Position numbers and translations under genes: made by a program. The notes under the pieces are model-generated. The model did no database searches and was not told the origin of the DNA. It was given only the letters and a program-made list of their open reading frames with translations. A DNA stretch of 64,000 nt, from contig CM037830.1 of NCBI GenBank assembly GCA_021234535.1, positions 18,035,116 through 18,099,115 of the forward strand, in the 5' to 3' direction. The stretch is from Stichopus chloronotus (taxonomy: Eukaryota; Echinodermata; Holothuroidea; Aspidochirotida; Stichopodidae). Positions 47,701 to 59,100 of this stretch are shown here, in pieces. The stretch's first letter is position 1. Each line of letters opens with the position of its first letter.

Positions 47701-48654
47701 TTGTGACTACATTTTTCACATTACATGAAGGTGGTAACATATCTAATCTACATTCTTGTAACCTGCACTATTTTCCCTTGTATTCAAAGTCTGCTATTTT
47801 AACCACACTTTGCTTCAGGTAACGATAGGATTCATCCTGCCAAACTTCATGCATCTCACTAACGTTTGCATGGCAATCATTACATGAAGAGTGTTCTTGT
47901 AAACAAATCCTGTGTGTAAACATACCGAAATTACCTGTGAACAAGCTAGCAACAAAATGGTCATGAACAAGTTCACCCAATGGTCAAATCATGATTTGGA
48001 AATGTTTAGCATTAAGCGGCAACTGCGAATAAGATTCGTTAGACTTAGCCTACCTCCAGCTGTGTAAATGCAATACTGTAAAGTTGACAAATCAGGCAAG
48101 GGTGATGAACTAAACAGTGTTTCAGTTTAATTTAGTCATTACAGTCAAAACTTTTTCAAGCTGCTTAGACCATTACATTTTCGGGCTTATTTTGTAGGGG
48201 TGTGCGAAGTTTGGCAGGGCACAAAGTTTGGTGTATGTACTACACTGGTTACCCGCCAAAGTGCATTCCATGTCAGGCCCATGCTGAAGTTTTTTCCTGA
48301 AACACAATAGAAAACATAAGGAAAATGCCTGCTCCACGCCGAAGATCTTCAGTTCTGAGTGCACGAAATGCAGACTACTGACATTCACACTAGTATTGTG
48401 CAGTTAAGCCTGGCTTAGTCTAACACTCAGTAAAGGGCCCGTATTCAGGTTTTCGTCAACAATGAATGATAGGTTCTTCTAACAGTAACACTTGACTTAG
48501 GCCTAGGCCCTAGTGGTTAGTTATGGTCTTCGTTAATAATTGAAATTTGAAGTAAGGAATACGGTTACTTGGATCGATTTACCCTTTTACGATTATTGCT
48601 GCTGCTGATGTCAGCATGACGGCCAACACGTTTCTTTCGTATAAAGAACGACAT
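35709..48654 (-). CDS. RRP9: RRP9 / U3-55K, U3 snoRNP WD40 protein
   Basis: Nucleolar WD40 protein that binds the box B/C motif of U3 snoRNA and is needed for early 18S pre-rRNA cleavages. Thirteen exons, all GT-AG and in phase: 48583-48654, 44825-44922, 44172-44287, 43453-43520, 43035-43203, 42560-42684, 41643-41735, 40489-40589, 39577-39711, 38108-38170, 37508-37647, 36786-36865, 35709-35897. Together 1449 bp, 482 residues; human RRP9 has 475. The start MSFFIRKKRVGRHAD is basic, followed by an acidic stretch and ETAQEKKLRLTKEYL, a hallmark of the family. WD40 blades follow: ILRGHKLAVTCLVIS, GHTDHVLCIAIS, GHRDVIS/GLAFRHG, HDRSVKLWNVD, FGHQDAITS, DKSIRIWKV, SLALWTLNKKRPL, SKDSRVRLWRAEEG. The C-terminus GVGQEHTLGRWWRIKEAKNG is strongly conserved; a short lysine/acidic tail follows. 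No frame damage. Introns hold minisatellites. Confidence 0.97.
37198..37232 (+). repeat. 17 bp tandem duplication
   Basis: TTCAATGTACACAAAAGG occurs twice in direct succession in an RRP9 intron, identical over 17-18 bases. Confidence 0.85.
39897..40195 (+). repeat. 20-21 bp minisatellite in RRP9 intron 8
   Basis: About a dozen copies of CATGGGACATGCTACACAAC, near identical in the centre (39950-40010) and increasingly diverged towards both ends. It lies between the RRP9 exons at 39577-39711 and 40489-40589. Confidence 0.85.
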
Positions 48655-48884
48655 CTTTCCAGCTGGCTCTTCAAGGCTCACACTCACTGACTCAGTAACT
48701 TAAGAGTAAGCAGTGCAGTGCTAGTGACAGGCACATTCAATACCATCTTGTATTGTAACGATACAAAATGTGTGTACTATTATAATAACGAATACATAAA
48801 CCACGTTTTCGGTGGATTGCGTAATAAGAACCTGCTGCACTTTTAACACATTATGTATTTACTACGTCTACATAGGTTGCATCT
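48655..48884. promoter_or_regulatory. Short divergent interval between RRP9 and tRNA-Ile
   Basis: Only 230 bp separate the RRP9 start codon (minus strand) from the tRNA (plus strand), so the RRP9 core promoter and 5' UTR must lie here or overlap the tRNA. I see no clear TATA box for RRP9; ATAATAACGAATACATAAACC upstream of the tRNA is AT-rich. The RRP9 start has a purine at -3 (GAAAGATG). Confidence 0.4.
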
Positions 48885-48957
48885 GATCGGTTAGCTCAGT
48901 CGGCAGAGCACCGTGCTAATAACGCGGCGGTCATGGGTTCGAGCCCCTTACCGACCA
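48885..48957 (+). tRNA. tRNA-Ile (AAT anticodon)
   Basis: A 73-base cloverleaf. Acceptor GATCGGT pairs with ACCGACC except for one A-C mismatch; D arm GCTC/GAGC; anticodon stem CCGTG/CGCGG with one G-T pair and loop CTAATAA giving anticodon AAT at 48918-48920; five-base variable loop; T arm ATGGG/CCCTT with one T-T mismatch and loop TTCGAGC. Box A (TAGCTCAGTCGG) and box B (GGTTCGAGCCC) are present. No intron. The two mismatches mean it could be a slightly worn copy, but a terminator follows directly and all promoter boxes are intact. Confidence 0.88.
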
Positions 48958-48967
48958 ACGATAAAGC

Positions 48968-48973
48968 TTTTTT
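48968..48973 (+). terminator. RNA polymerase III terminator of tRNA-Ile
   Basis: A run of six T starts 11 bases after the tRNA 3' end, the usual position and form of a Pol III stop. It argues for a real tRNA gene and against the tRNA being the head of a SINE. Confidence 0.75.
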
Positions 48974-49010
48974 CTGTTTCTCCAGCTGATCTCTAAGGGG
49001 AGTTCAATGT

Positions 49011-49421
49011 AGTATAATGTAAATAGCCTACACAACGGAGACCTTTCGTTTAATTTCCACAGCCCGAAAGGGTAGGACAAAGAATTTTCCGTACCGTAGA
49101 GTAAGCTAAATGAAAGTTACTGTCTTTAGTGTTTGTAAGTTCTTGTATCTTTTTCATGTCTTGTATGTTCATACATGCAAATAGGTAAAACAAAGAGTGC
49201 TTCCTTCCACTTAAAAAGATTTTGTAACGTAAGCAGCAGAAAATTCCAACGATGGAAAGGTAATGTTATGTTAAATTAAAAAAAAACTGTAAATACTTGT
49301 AAATACTATATTTATTTTACACTCTTAGTTAAGTAAATGTACACTTTTGTATTTAACATGAGGACGGAAATAAAGTTTTTCCTTCACAAAAAAAAAAAGA
49401 AAAAAAGTATAATGTAAATAG
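49011..49421 (+). mobile_element. Retroposed poly(A)-tailed insertion with 16 bp target duplication
   Basis: AGTATAATGTAAATAG is present exactly at 49011-49026 and again at 49406-49421. Between them lies a 379 bp insert ending AATAAAGTTTTTCCTTC (signal at 49369-49374) and an A-rich tail to 49405. Direct repeats of this size plus a 3' poly(A) tail are the signature of LINE-machinery retroposition of a Pol II transcript. No coding frame of note; it could be a 5'-truncated LINE or a processed transcript fragment. Confidence 0.75.
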
Positions 49422-49554
49422 AAGGGTAATAGTAAGCTATATTAATTAGGCTGTAAATATTGTAAATATTATATTTAATTTAGTTTTGTTTATGTGTACA
49501 TATGTTTACATGTTAATAAAAATGAAATAAAGTTTTTCCTTCAAAAAAAAAAAA
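49406..49554 (+). mobile_element. Second related poly(A)-tailed 3' end
   Basis: CTGTAAATATTGTAAATATTATATTTA...AATAAAGTTTTTCCTTC plus 12 A closely matches the last ~110 bp of the preceding insert. The two therefore belong to one family, and the first appears to have inserted into or beside the second. Confidence 0.6.
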
Positions 49555-50590
49555 GGTAATTCTTTCGCTGTGGATAGTACTATCTTCATTGAACTTTAAT
49601 TTCATCTTTCTTTTCTCTTGAATTGTATTGTTTAATTCCGAAATGTTTGGTTGAGACGCAATAAACTGCGGGAACTACCTGACAAAGAAAAATGATGTTA
49701 AATTACGTAATTTACGATTGAGAAGCAATCATACGGAGGAAACAATCTCAAAAAGAAAGTAAGGGAATTTGGAAGCACAAAGACTTCAAAAGAATGGTAT
49801 CATTATTGTCATAATATCACAATGTGATATCACAGTTCTTTGTGTCATGTACGAAGAAGAACGAAAACAACCAAGAAAGAAACCTCAAAGACTTCAAAAG
49901 AATCAAGTAAACAGTAACACTTGAGGCTTAAATTTCATCCTCTCTTCTTCTGAATTGTAATTTTAATTATGGAATTTATGGTTGAGAACCAATAAACGGA
50001 GGAACTTAACCTTAATAAGAAGAATTCCTGCAAAAGACATCAAATCATTTCATTGTTGTGGAATAAAGTGTTGTAGTTAAATGGTTAAACGTACTATTCA
50101 AAAGATCACTGTAATGGATTATAGTAATGTTACACAAAATTGCATTGAGTGAAAAGAATTTTTTGTTTTTCGTCTGTGGAATTGTTAATGCTTACCTTCC
50201 ACTTAGCTTTTCTCTATATTTATTACCATTTTACGTTCGTTCTCTTATTTTGTCGCCTTATTGTGTAACTTATAATATCATACTTGTAATATCATCACTT
50301 TTTGTGACACGTACGTCGGAGAACGAATAACCGGAGGAAACTAGAAACTCCAAAACGAGGGGATGGTAAATCTACCGAAAGAGAAAAAAAAACTAAAGAA
50401 ATAAAATTAGGGTCCTTAGACTATATATCGAATTTCTTCATCAAAGTTCTCATATATGTAATTCTTTCGTTACGATCGTAAATAGTAACGTTTTCATTGA
50501 ACTTTAATTTCATCCTTTCCTTCCCTAAATTGCGATTCTAATTTATAGGACGAATGGCTGACAACTGTTGCCGTATGTAAAATAAGAACT
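49555..50590 (+). repeat. Diverged tandem repeat block
   Basis: Three recurring segments share TTGAACTTTAATTTCATC, a TCTTTTCT-like pyrimidine block, GAATTGTA-TTTAATT, GGTTGAGAMSCAATAAACGGAGGAA and a purine-rich end: about 49575-49700, 49910-50030 and 50498-50580. Extra ACGGAGGAA-type ends occur near 49735 and 50330. GGTAATTCTTTCG/TGTAATTCTTTCG opens two of the units. Origin unknown. Confidence 0.55.
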
Positions 50591-53500
50591 CCATAAATTT
50601 TACATATAATTAATGTAAACAGTATATGTAAATTCTACATAATTTTGGTAAATTTTTCTACATTTTAGTAAAATTGTTATATACACAATGTAAGACTTAT
50701 ATTAACTGTGTGTAAAATTTGATCTAAAAGTTATGGAGTTATTTTACCGTTACGTTTTGTGAGTGTATAAGGTCCCTTAACGACACGCAATCGAAGATAC
50801 GGTGGTTTATTAAATGCTTGAACACACGTACAATTTGAATGATTGGAAAGGAATCGTACAACAGTGCATTTTTTTCATGTTTAATTCTATATTTCTCAAC
50901 ATGTACACCGTCACATCATAACTTTCATGTGTGGTCAGTTGACTCTGCCTAAGACCAATTAAAATGAATTATCTTAAGGATTCCGCAACAAACTTCATCA
51001 CTTGCGGGTAAATACCGTCTGGTATTTCACTCGAAATTATCCAGCAATTACATTTTATCGTGTGTTTTTTTTTTAGTAAAATTTATATAAATATATTCCA
51101 CTTTTAAAAGTAATATACAATTTATCATTTCTCTGTTTTGATTTCCAATAAGCTAAGTCAAATTCTTTTCATAGGTTATTATATAAATTGATACCATATA
51201 TCAAGCTAACTTTCTCGGTTGTTTATAATGACTGAATGGGTTTCATCAGTCATCCTTGAAAAGTTTCTCTCAAGTTTCTCAAAAACACACCGCTCGTGAA
51301 TGCCCGCTTTGATCTATATACAAGCTGTTATAAGTACTCAATCCTGGAGTTAGTAAGATGTTCGAAAAGAAGCTGTACTGTTTGTTTGTCAAGTTCACTC
51401 ATACAATTTTTTACCGTGTTGTTCTTCAGTTCTGTTTACGACTTAAACCGTATAAGCCCGATACTATGAAATAACCAAGCAAAAAGGTCTGTCTATATTA
51501 CACAGAAATATAAACTGATCAGCTGAGATCTACACGGAACAAAAACTAATTGAGCTCATTGCCCATGTAGCAACTGGTTGCTTCTGTAGTGCAGTTTTTG
51601 CAAGAAATATACACGCTAGAGGATATCTAAAGAAAATCCGTCTTGCTGAATTTTGACAAACCTTCAACCAGCACCATGCTTCAAAACCTACAGTGACACT
51701 TTTCAAAAGAGATATATATGAAGGAACGAAACATTCGAACCCTGTATCAGTCAACCTTGAGTCGACCTGGTGTTGATACCGAGTCACCAATTTTTCTGGT
51801 TGTCAATTACTAGTGGTAACTTAATTACCACAATTAATTGATTAAACATGGGACATTTTCTTCGTCCTTTGAAAAAGTACAAAGACGCAAAATCTTCCAC
51901 GTTCTTTTATGATCTGCTGTATTTATTTTCTTAAACCATGATTTCAAGTCTTGACAATTTTTTTTTTTCTAAGGGTGGCCTTGAAACAAGATCGAGTTTT
52001 GTGACTGTTTGTTAAAGCAGCAGCTACAATTTGTGAATTTTTTCTCTCTCAACCTGCTTTGGAATAATGCAGTATGGTAGTTGCATTCGAGAAATTCCAA
52101 GACAGGTTTTTGACCCTGATAATAGGACTGACAAAGTTGTAATTGTGATCGCAAGCAAGAAAATCAATAAAGACCACCAGCACTATAGTGTGACGTAAGC
52201 TTCCTGTATGCATGTCGTTGTTAAAAAAGAAAAGGCTAAAGAGTATCAGGCGATATTAAGTGGGGAAAAAAATGAAGTTCAGTTTCCAAATCTACGGAGG
52301 CATTTTAAACCCAAGTTACCTGCAGAATGTACATTGATTTGAAACCCTACGCAGTGTAAGAAAAGATCGAACGACCCGTCTACACAAAAGTGCATATCAC
52401 CACTCCGATGTACAGCCGTTCAGGTTAAGGGTAAGTGAACAAAAGTCAACTTCATTTATATACTTACATACTTTCACTTATAAGTTTTGAATAAGAATAT
52501 TTTCATAGAAAATGGAGAAACAGAAGTCTTGCTGCTGTAATGAAATTTACATGGTAAACCGTGGTCAAATGAAGTTCTTTTTTTTTTTTTTTGCAAATTT
52601 ATAATACATCTAAGACAGGTAATCATTTCATTCGACCGGTAGCAACCAACGTAAATCTTAGTCATGCTTTTTTAAGACATCAGAGGAATTGCGTTGTTAA
52701 GAGAGACTGAGAAATCGGAGCTAATCTAAGGCTATGAGCAACAATAGTGCAGATCTGAGTGTCAAAATGGCCTCTCGTTATCAAAAATCTCAAGAACCTT
52801 TATTCTTGTTTGGATATCTCTTTGCGAAAATGTTACCATTACCGGTTTAAGTCTTTTTTTTTCACTGGCCAATGACATAACTCTCCTATTAAATGCTATG
52901 TATAGTGAGCCATTAATATGTCAAATCTTTCAAGGCATTCGAATTCAGTTTGATGAATGACGCAGTGATGCACTCACTTGACGGGTTATTTTGTTGAGTC
53001 TGATATACAAAATGACAAAACTCACACCGTCACCCCCGGGATGGTATTTTGCAGACGCACTAAAGCGGCTAATTCACATCATCTCCTACTTACCAAAGTA
53101 ATTTAAATGATAATATTGTTTGATTAAACAACAACTCCTGCTACGTCTTTCTAGTCGTGTTCTTATCCTTTACAGAATGGACTTTCTGAAGGTTGCAGTC
53201 GCGTGCACGTCACAATATGGCAATACAATGCAATTCTAGTTTTTTTTTTTTTTTTTGGAACGATCTTTTTGGCCTGTTCATGTTTCCAGCGTTTCTAATG
53301 ATAGTAAAATTGGATTAATATGTGTAATACGAATGTATCTCAAACAAACTAACAGCTTGTCAACAACGAAGTTCTGTACGCGACTTGCATGCTGTACGCC
53401 GATAACGGCAGCGGCATTTAATGTTGCGACTTACACGCATAATCAACTGTGTCGGTCTTCGGCAAATTCTTTAAAATAGCAATGGTGCAGAATGCGGTGA

Positions 53501-54666
53501 GCGAGGGGCTCAATGAACGTACGTATGGTTAGCTGTGGTAGCTTACAAATCCCGGTGGTTTTCCCACGGCTGGGATTCCAGGAATTTCCATGCTTTTTCC
53601 TCGAACTGCCCTAGGGTGGACCGCGTCACTGTATCACTCTCTGTGTATCACTGTCATGAACAAGGGGGGGGGGGTCTGTTGTAGCTGGCTCTGATTGATG
53701 GTGGCCCAGATGATTTGAGCCTCGTCCGCGCATGGCACATGCGCAAACGCAGCCACTGGCAACGAAACTTAAAAGCAAAGAGGTTAGGGATTTGACCCCA
53801 CCCCCCGGTAGGGTCACAGTAATATATCTTTCTTTCATGCAAAATCAATCTAAGGTCGACCTTGAGGAAGAAAAAATAAGATGATCAAACATTGTTGAGT
53901 TGGTAACTACTGTACCCGACCTGAATTTGAAATACATACGCCTACGCCACATTGTTCCTCCACATTTCTACAGTCACTTCCTCTCAAGCAACTTGGTTAT
54001 TAGCCTATTATTACGTCATCATCACGTTACATCTCGTCATCGCCATTTGAATCAATGTACTCAATCATCATAACATGAGTTGTTGCTGTTTCCTTTTCCT
54101 CGCTCCGCATGTAAATATTGCGAATGCATGGATTAGCTCATGTCTTTGGCAGAGATTCGGCACATTCCACCAGCATCCACATAGAGGTGTGTTCTTTGCA
54201 GGCACAATCATGAATGAAACTAATGCAACACTTTAACTGCAACCTGTAAACATGCTAATGGCCTCAAATGCTGTGTGCTATGCTCGCAAAACGAGAAATG
54301 GCGATATCTAAACCAATATGGCCATGTCATGCTATCGATGACGTCATCGTGACTTAAACTGATTGCATGAATGTGTGACATCGTTAATTTTCGTCAGATT
54401 CGTCATAAAAGTTTTGAAAAATAATCTGTCTAGTACAAAATCTCTGGCAATGGGTAGCCTTCCCTTCTTGGGGCTGGGATGGGGGATACCGCCCATGAGG
54501 AGCATTAACCACTCGGGACCACTACGTTCGGTTGCTGTCCAACAATAAAATAGACGCGTTCCAATATACTTGTGGTGCGCATCTAGGCAGCACAACATTT
54601 AGTGAGAGAGGCGTGTGCTCCCGTGCCTCCTACAACGTTTCCCCGAATCAACAGTTCACTGCCTCA

Positions 54667-56082
54667 TCAATCTGTCACGTGGTACGGCTCTATCGTATAT
54701 ATGGCTGACCGTATGGCGTGGACAATCGTAGAGACCTGTTTCTTTATTGTGATCCACAGCTTAGGATCTGGGTTTTCAGTGTTAAGGAGCTCAAACATGG
54801 TATCCACTATGCCTGGAAACTTGGCGCTCGTATAACGGTCCTGGTAGCTGTGTGCGTAAATCACGTTTCTGTAGGACAAAGGCAGAAAAAAACATTTGAA
54901 TGCAGTTACGGTTAAAGGTATCAGTACACTGGGTATAAAATACAGAGACCACATATCATCATCATCACCATCATCATCATGATCATCGTCACCATCATCA
55001 ACACTTTCCCACTTTGTTTACTGACTTTCACGCTATGAGGACACAACCAACTTCCACTTATAACTCCCTTTAGCAATCTCCTCATTGAGATCAACCTTCT
55101 TCGCCATATCTTCCCACGTGACTTTCGGCCTTACTTTTCCTCTTGCGCCATTCACTTTCAGGATACCAAGCAATTTTCACAGGATCATCATATTTCTTTC
55201 TCAACACATGACCCGTTTTTCTCAATCCGTCAAATGCGCAAGGAATATCAAGACTCCGCGGCAATATTTTTGCAGGTTGTGTTTAGTTTGATATAATCAG
55301 TGGAGGGACCAGGTTCCGAAAAATAGAGTAGAGAGGGAGGGGGTAAAAAGAGTTACCGAAAAATGCGCCTCTTCGGGATATTCGCTTTGGGGGCACTTCG
55401 GGTATCAAAGAGCGGCAAAAAATTATAAGTGCACGAATTATTTTTCATATGCACAAAACGATATACGTTATGTGGTAAGCAAATACATATATTACGCGCG
55501 AAGTTTTATCAAGAAACATTTTGGGGTTTTCTGAGGGAAATAACATAATTTAAAATGCTCGCGAAACTGTGAGACCTTTTTAGGGAAAATTTGATTTGTA
55601 TGGGACAACTATATGACGTTTAAAAATTTTGGGGTCTTTTCGACCGGCATTTGTGCCCTACTAACCTACAGAAACCTATTGCTTAAATCCATCATCCGGC
55701 ATAAAAAATAAATAAATAGATAAACCTCTCCGAAAAGTAATTGGAATTTCCCCGCCCTGGTTCTTCGGCAATTAGATATGATGGACGGGATTGCCATCGG
55801 TCAGTTGATGTGACCCGCCTCCGCTGGGAGTCCATACAGCCTCCTGACCTCAAAGCCAGTTAGCAGTTAATGACAATATATGAAATATGTAGTATGTTAA
55901 GGATCGTTAAACCTGACTGAGAATAGCTATTGTTAGGATATTTCAGTCGAACTTAAGTTTGTCAATGTGTGTGGTGAAAGTGAAAATTCCTCGTTGATGA
56001 TAAAGAAAATTGTACAAAATCCAGTCAACCGTGTCTTCTCCTTTGAAGACAAAGAAGAGCGACGCCATTGTTACCATCTAAC

Positions 56083-56113
<31 letters not shown>

Positions 56114-59100
56114 TCACACTCACACACCTGTAACATCAGTATTGAACTCCTTAATTGTCATATCATCTTATTGTCAAACTGAAATACGAGCATCGGCAAC
56201 GCCCTCACCTTGTGAATGGTCTGCCTGGTAAACCAATTGGATCAATGAAAGCTCGTTCAAACATCATTAGTTGGTCGTTAGCTCTGCGACAGGCTAGAAC
56301 GCTGAAGGGTTGAAACCAAAGGTAAAAGATCAGTCTTCGTTATAACAAAACTGATTGCCAGTATACTGGTATTTTGCTGTACACATTGATAGTTGTATAC
56401 ATGTAGTTCCGTGTGATAAGCTTTGTAATGAACACCCCTTCCCCGACCTAGTTCTTGAATTCACATGCACAGCTTGTGACCTTTCGGCTGCCGAACAGCG
56501 TATACTTAACCAATTAAAAAAATAATAATATTGCCTGGACTCAAAGCCTAGCTTGTGGAAAAGTGGCAAACGTGGTGTTGGGTGTGATGTATCTTTGAAT
56601 AAGACAAGTCGAAACTAAAAATCTTGCCATCCCCCCATAAAAGATATATTCCGAAATAATCCGAAATTCCTAGGTGAGTTTCAATTTGTCGTGATAAACA
56701 GTTCAAGTCAGGATGGTGTGGGCTGTCACTCGATTTCCAATATCATTCTTTACGGGACCAGAAGGGTTTGCTCGAATAAGTAAATTACTGGGAGGAACCC
56801 AACTTGAACCGAGTTTAGAGTGAGATATAATAATTACCACACTGTAGGCCTATCTAAACTTACTCAGAAGTGTCAATAAAGCTGAGTCTGCGATGAAAAA
56901 GCTTTGTTGCCTCAGTTAGATCTGCGATCGCCTTTGTCAGTGGTGCTGTGACGACAGGACAGTGAAAATTGATTCAATTTTATATAGCCCCTCACAAAAA
57001 TCAACAACTCATGCGCGAATTGCACAGTACGTTTTTGTTGCATACAGATGAATGATACAGAGCAAAAAAAAAGAGGGAAAAGTGCATTCACAGCTATGCT
57101 TTTCACTGTTACAAGTCACACAGAAACATGATGACTTACATAGATGGTTTCGTTTAAAACATTAAAACGTAAAAGAAGTGACGAGACAATATTTAGAAGA
57201 AAAAAAACAACAACAACAATGGAGGTGGAACATAGGATTGAGAATGTATCGACGACTTTGAACTTAAACAACTTCTAACTTTTACCTCCGTGAGCTATCG
57301 TTGCAACAGTCGTATATACGAAACTGTCCCTTAACCGGTTCCTGGCGACTGTACATACACACATGTATCTAAATTACGAGGAAGTTATACTTACTCAAGT
57401 CAATCCCCCGTTTGGCGAATGCTTCACCGTGTGTGTAGTTTAGGTTATGAAAATGGTACGAGAGATCTGTGGCGTAATCCCTGCAGTTCAATGGCAGAAT
57501 CCGAGAATTGCTCATGCTTAGAAGAAGGAATCCGTAATACTGACCGACGGCTCTGTGGTATATGAACTCAGGATCCACGAGGTTCTTGACCATATAGAAC
57601 GTTTCATACACGGTATGGTAGAGGGGATACACACTGTACAAGGTCAATTGCTGCACGCCGTTGACAAATGAATGAACAGAAATAAATAATTGAATAATAC
57701 ATAAACATTGACGCCTTCACGCCAGTAGCTTGTATATCTGTCAATAAAAATAATATTTATGATAACAACCATAATACTAGGCTAATAATGATAGTGAAGT
57801 AACTTTCGGAAAATCATGAAAATTCTCATTCTGGCAATAATTTTATAATAATAAAAGTAGTTTATTTCCCATGGCCTGTGTTCGACGAAGCTTTTTTTTT
57901 TTTTTTTGTAGTGTCTAGTCTTTCCACTCAGGTCCGACCATTTCCGACGAGTAACCGTGATTGGACGGATAGATAAGAAATGAACGTCCATAGTCCAATC
58001 ATTGCATGGGTCTCTCGATTAATGGGAGAGAGAGGGCTTTCGCAACACCCCCTCCCAAACGTCCTTCTTCGCCCTCAGTGCATGCCTCGCCTCAGGGCCA
58101 CTTTACGACAGCTTTTCTCAATTTTGCTTTCAAAATTAAGTAGGCCTATACATTTAATTGGAGTACTGTAACTTGTCATCTCACTATGATTCAAACAGGA
58201 AAGGTTTACACAAAACAGCAAAACTATCAACTGTTCCTTAGTCTACAACAAATCATGCCCAAACATAAAAGTTACCCAAAACGATAGTAAAGAGAAGGAC
58301 AGAAACAGAACGAGATGTAAAACTCACCGGATCTGGAACGTACAGCATGTTCATTGAAGAGATGCCGCATTGACCAACAAACGAGGCGTAGTCACTACCA
58401 GCACCTAAAGAATGTACCCTAAGTGAGTCACAAAAGATATGAGAAAGTGTCTTTTGGGAGGGAATGGCTAAACTGGCATGTATATTACTAAAACATTCTC
58501 CCCGTTGATTCTTCAGATAGTCTTCTGGGAAAAGGTGCACTTGCCCACCCCCCCCCCCGGAAACTCATAATAAAAGTATCAACAACCTCTTGAACTGTAA
58601 ATGTTCAAACCTGTGTGACAAACAATAAAGAATACTTAGCAGGAATTTACAACACCGAGGGACTGGGAAGTGCTATTTCCTGCAGTCTGGTGGTTCTGTT
58701 TTTATCCACAAATTTCTCTTTACGCTACGCGCCAACTGCCACCCGATGGCATTATTGCTTTCCTCCGCCAATTTCAACCTTTTGTCCCACGCCCCCCCCC
58801 CATCCAAATTAAAAGGATGGTTACACCACTGACTCAAAACTGAAAGTGCGCAAACTCCCCTGATAAAATCAGAGAGCTGGGAACGCAGCTGACCTCATCA
58901 ATTGAAAGTTTTGCCCCTCATCCCCCTCTGAAATGCACCCATGCATTTACCTACAGGTCTGGCTTAGTTACAAAGTGGAAAGAAGTACACGAGTGCTACA
59001 TACACAAGAAAATCCGATGACCCTCCACTGAATGTGTCGAACTCATCACACGTTTACCTGACGAGGCATTGATCTTTGCTGCTTTTATTATTTTATTATT

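Larger units (their letters stand above)
48974..54666. other. Intergenic region between tRNA-Ile and the peptidase gene
   Basis: No protein-coding exon is recognisable on either strand. 49011-50590 is filled with retroposed and tandem repeats. The rest is AT-rich with poly(T) runs near 52580 and 53240 and a G-run near 53666. The last part before 54667 is 3' flank of the peptidase gene; I see no clear AATAAA there. Confidence 0.45.

Noticed and set aside
48885..49405. tRNA head plus poly(A)-tailed body as a tRNA-derived SINE
   Set aside because: A T6 Pol III terminator sits right after the tRNA, the insert has its own 16 bp target duplication starting at 49011, and its tail follows an AATAAA signal of Pol II type.
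58790..58835. CAGTGGTGTAACCATCC-type hAT end (inverted)
   Set aside because: Only one terminus was found; no partner end or 8 bp duplication, so it is at most a fragment. Similar lone ends occur near 8796 and 19784.
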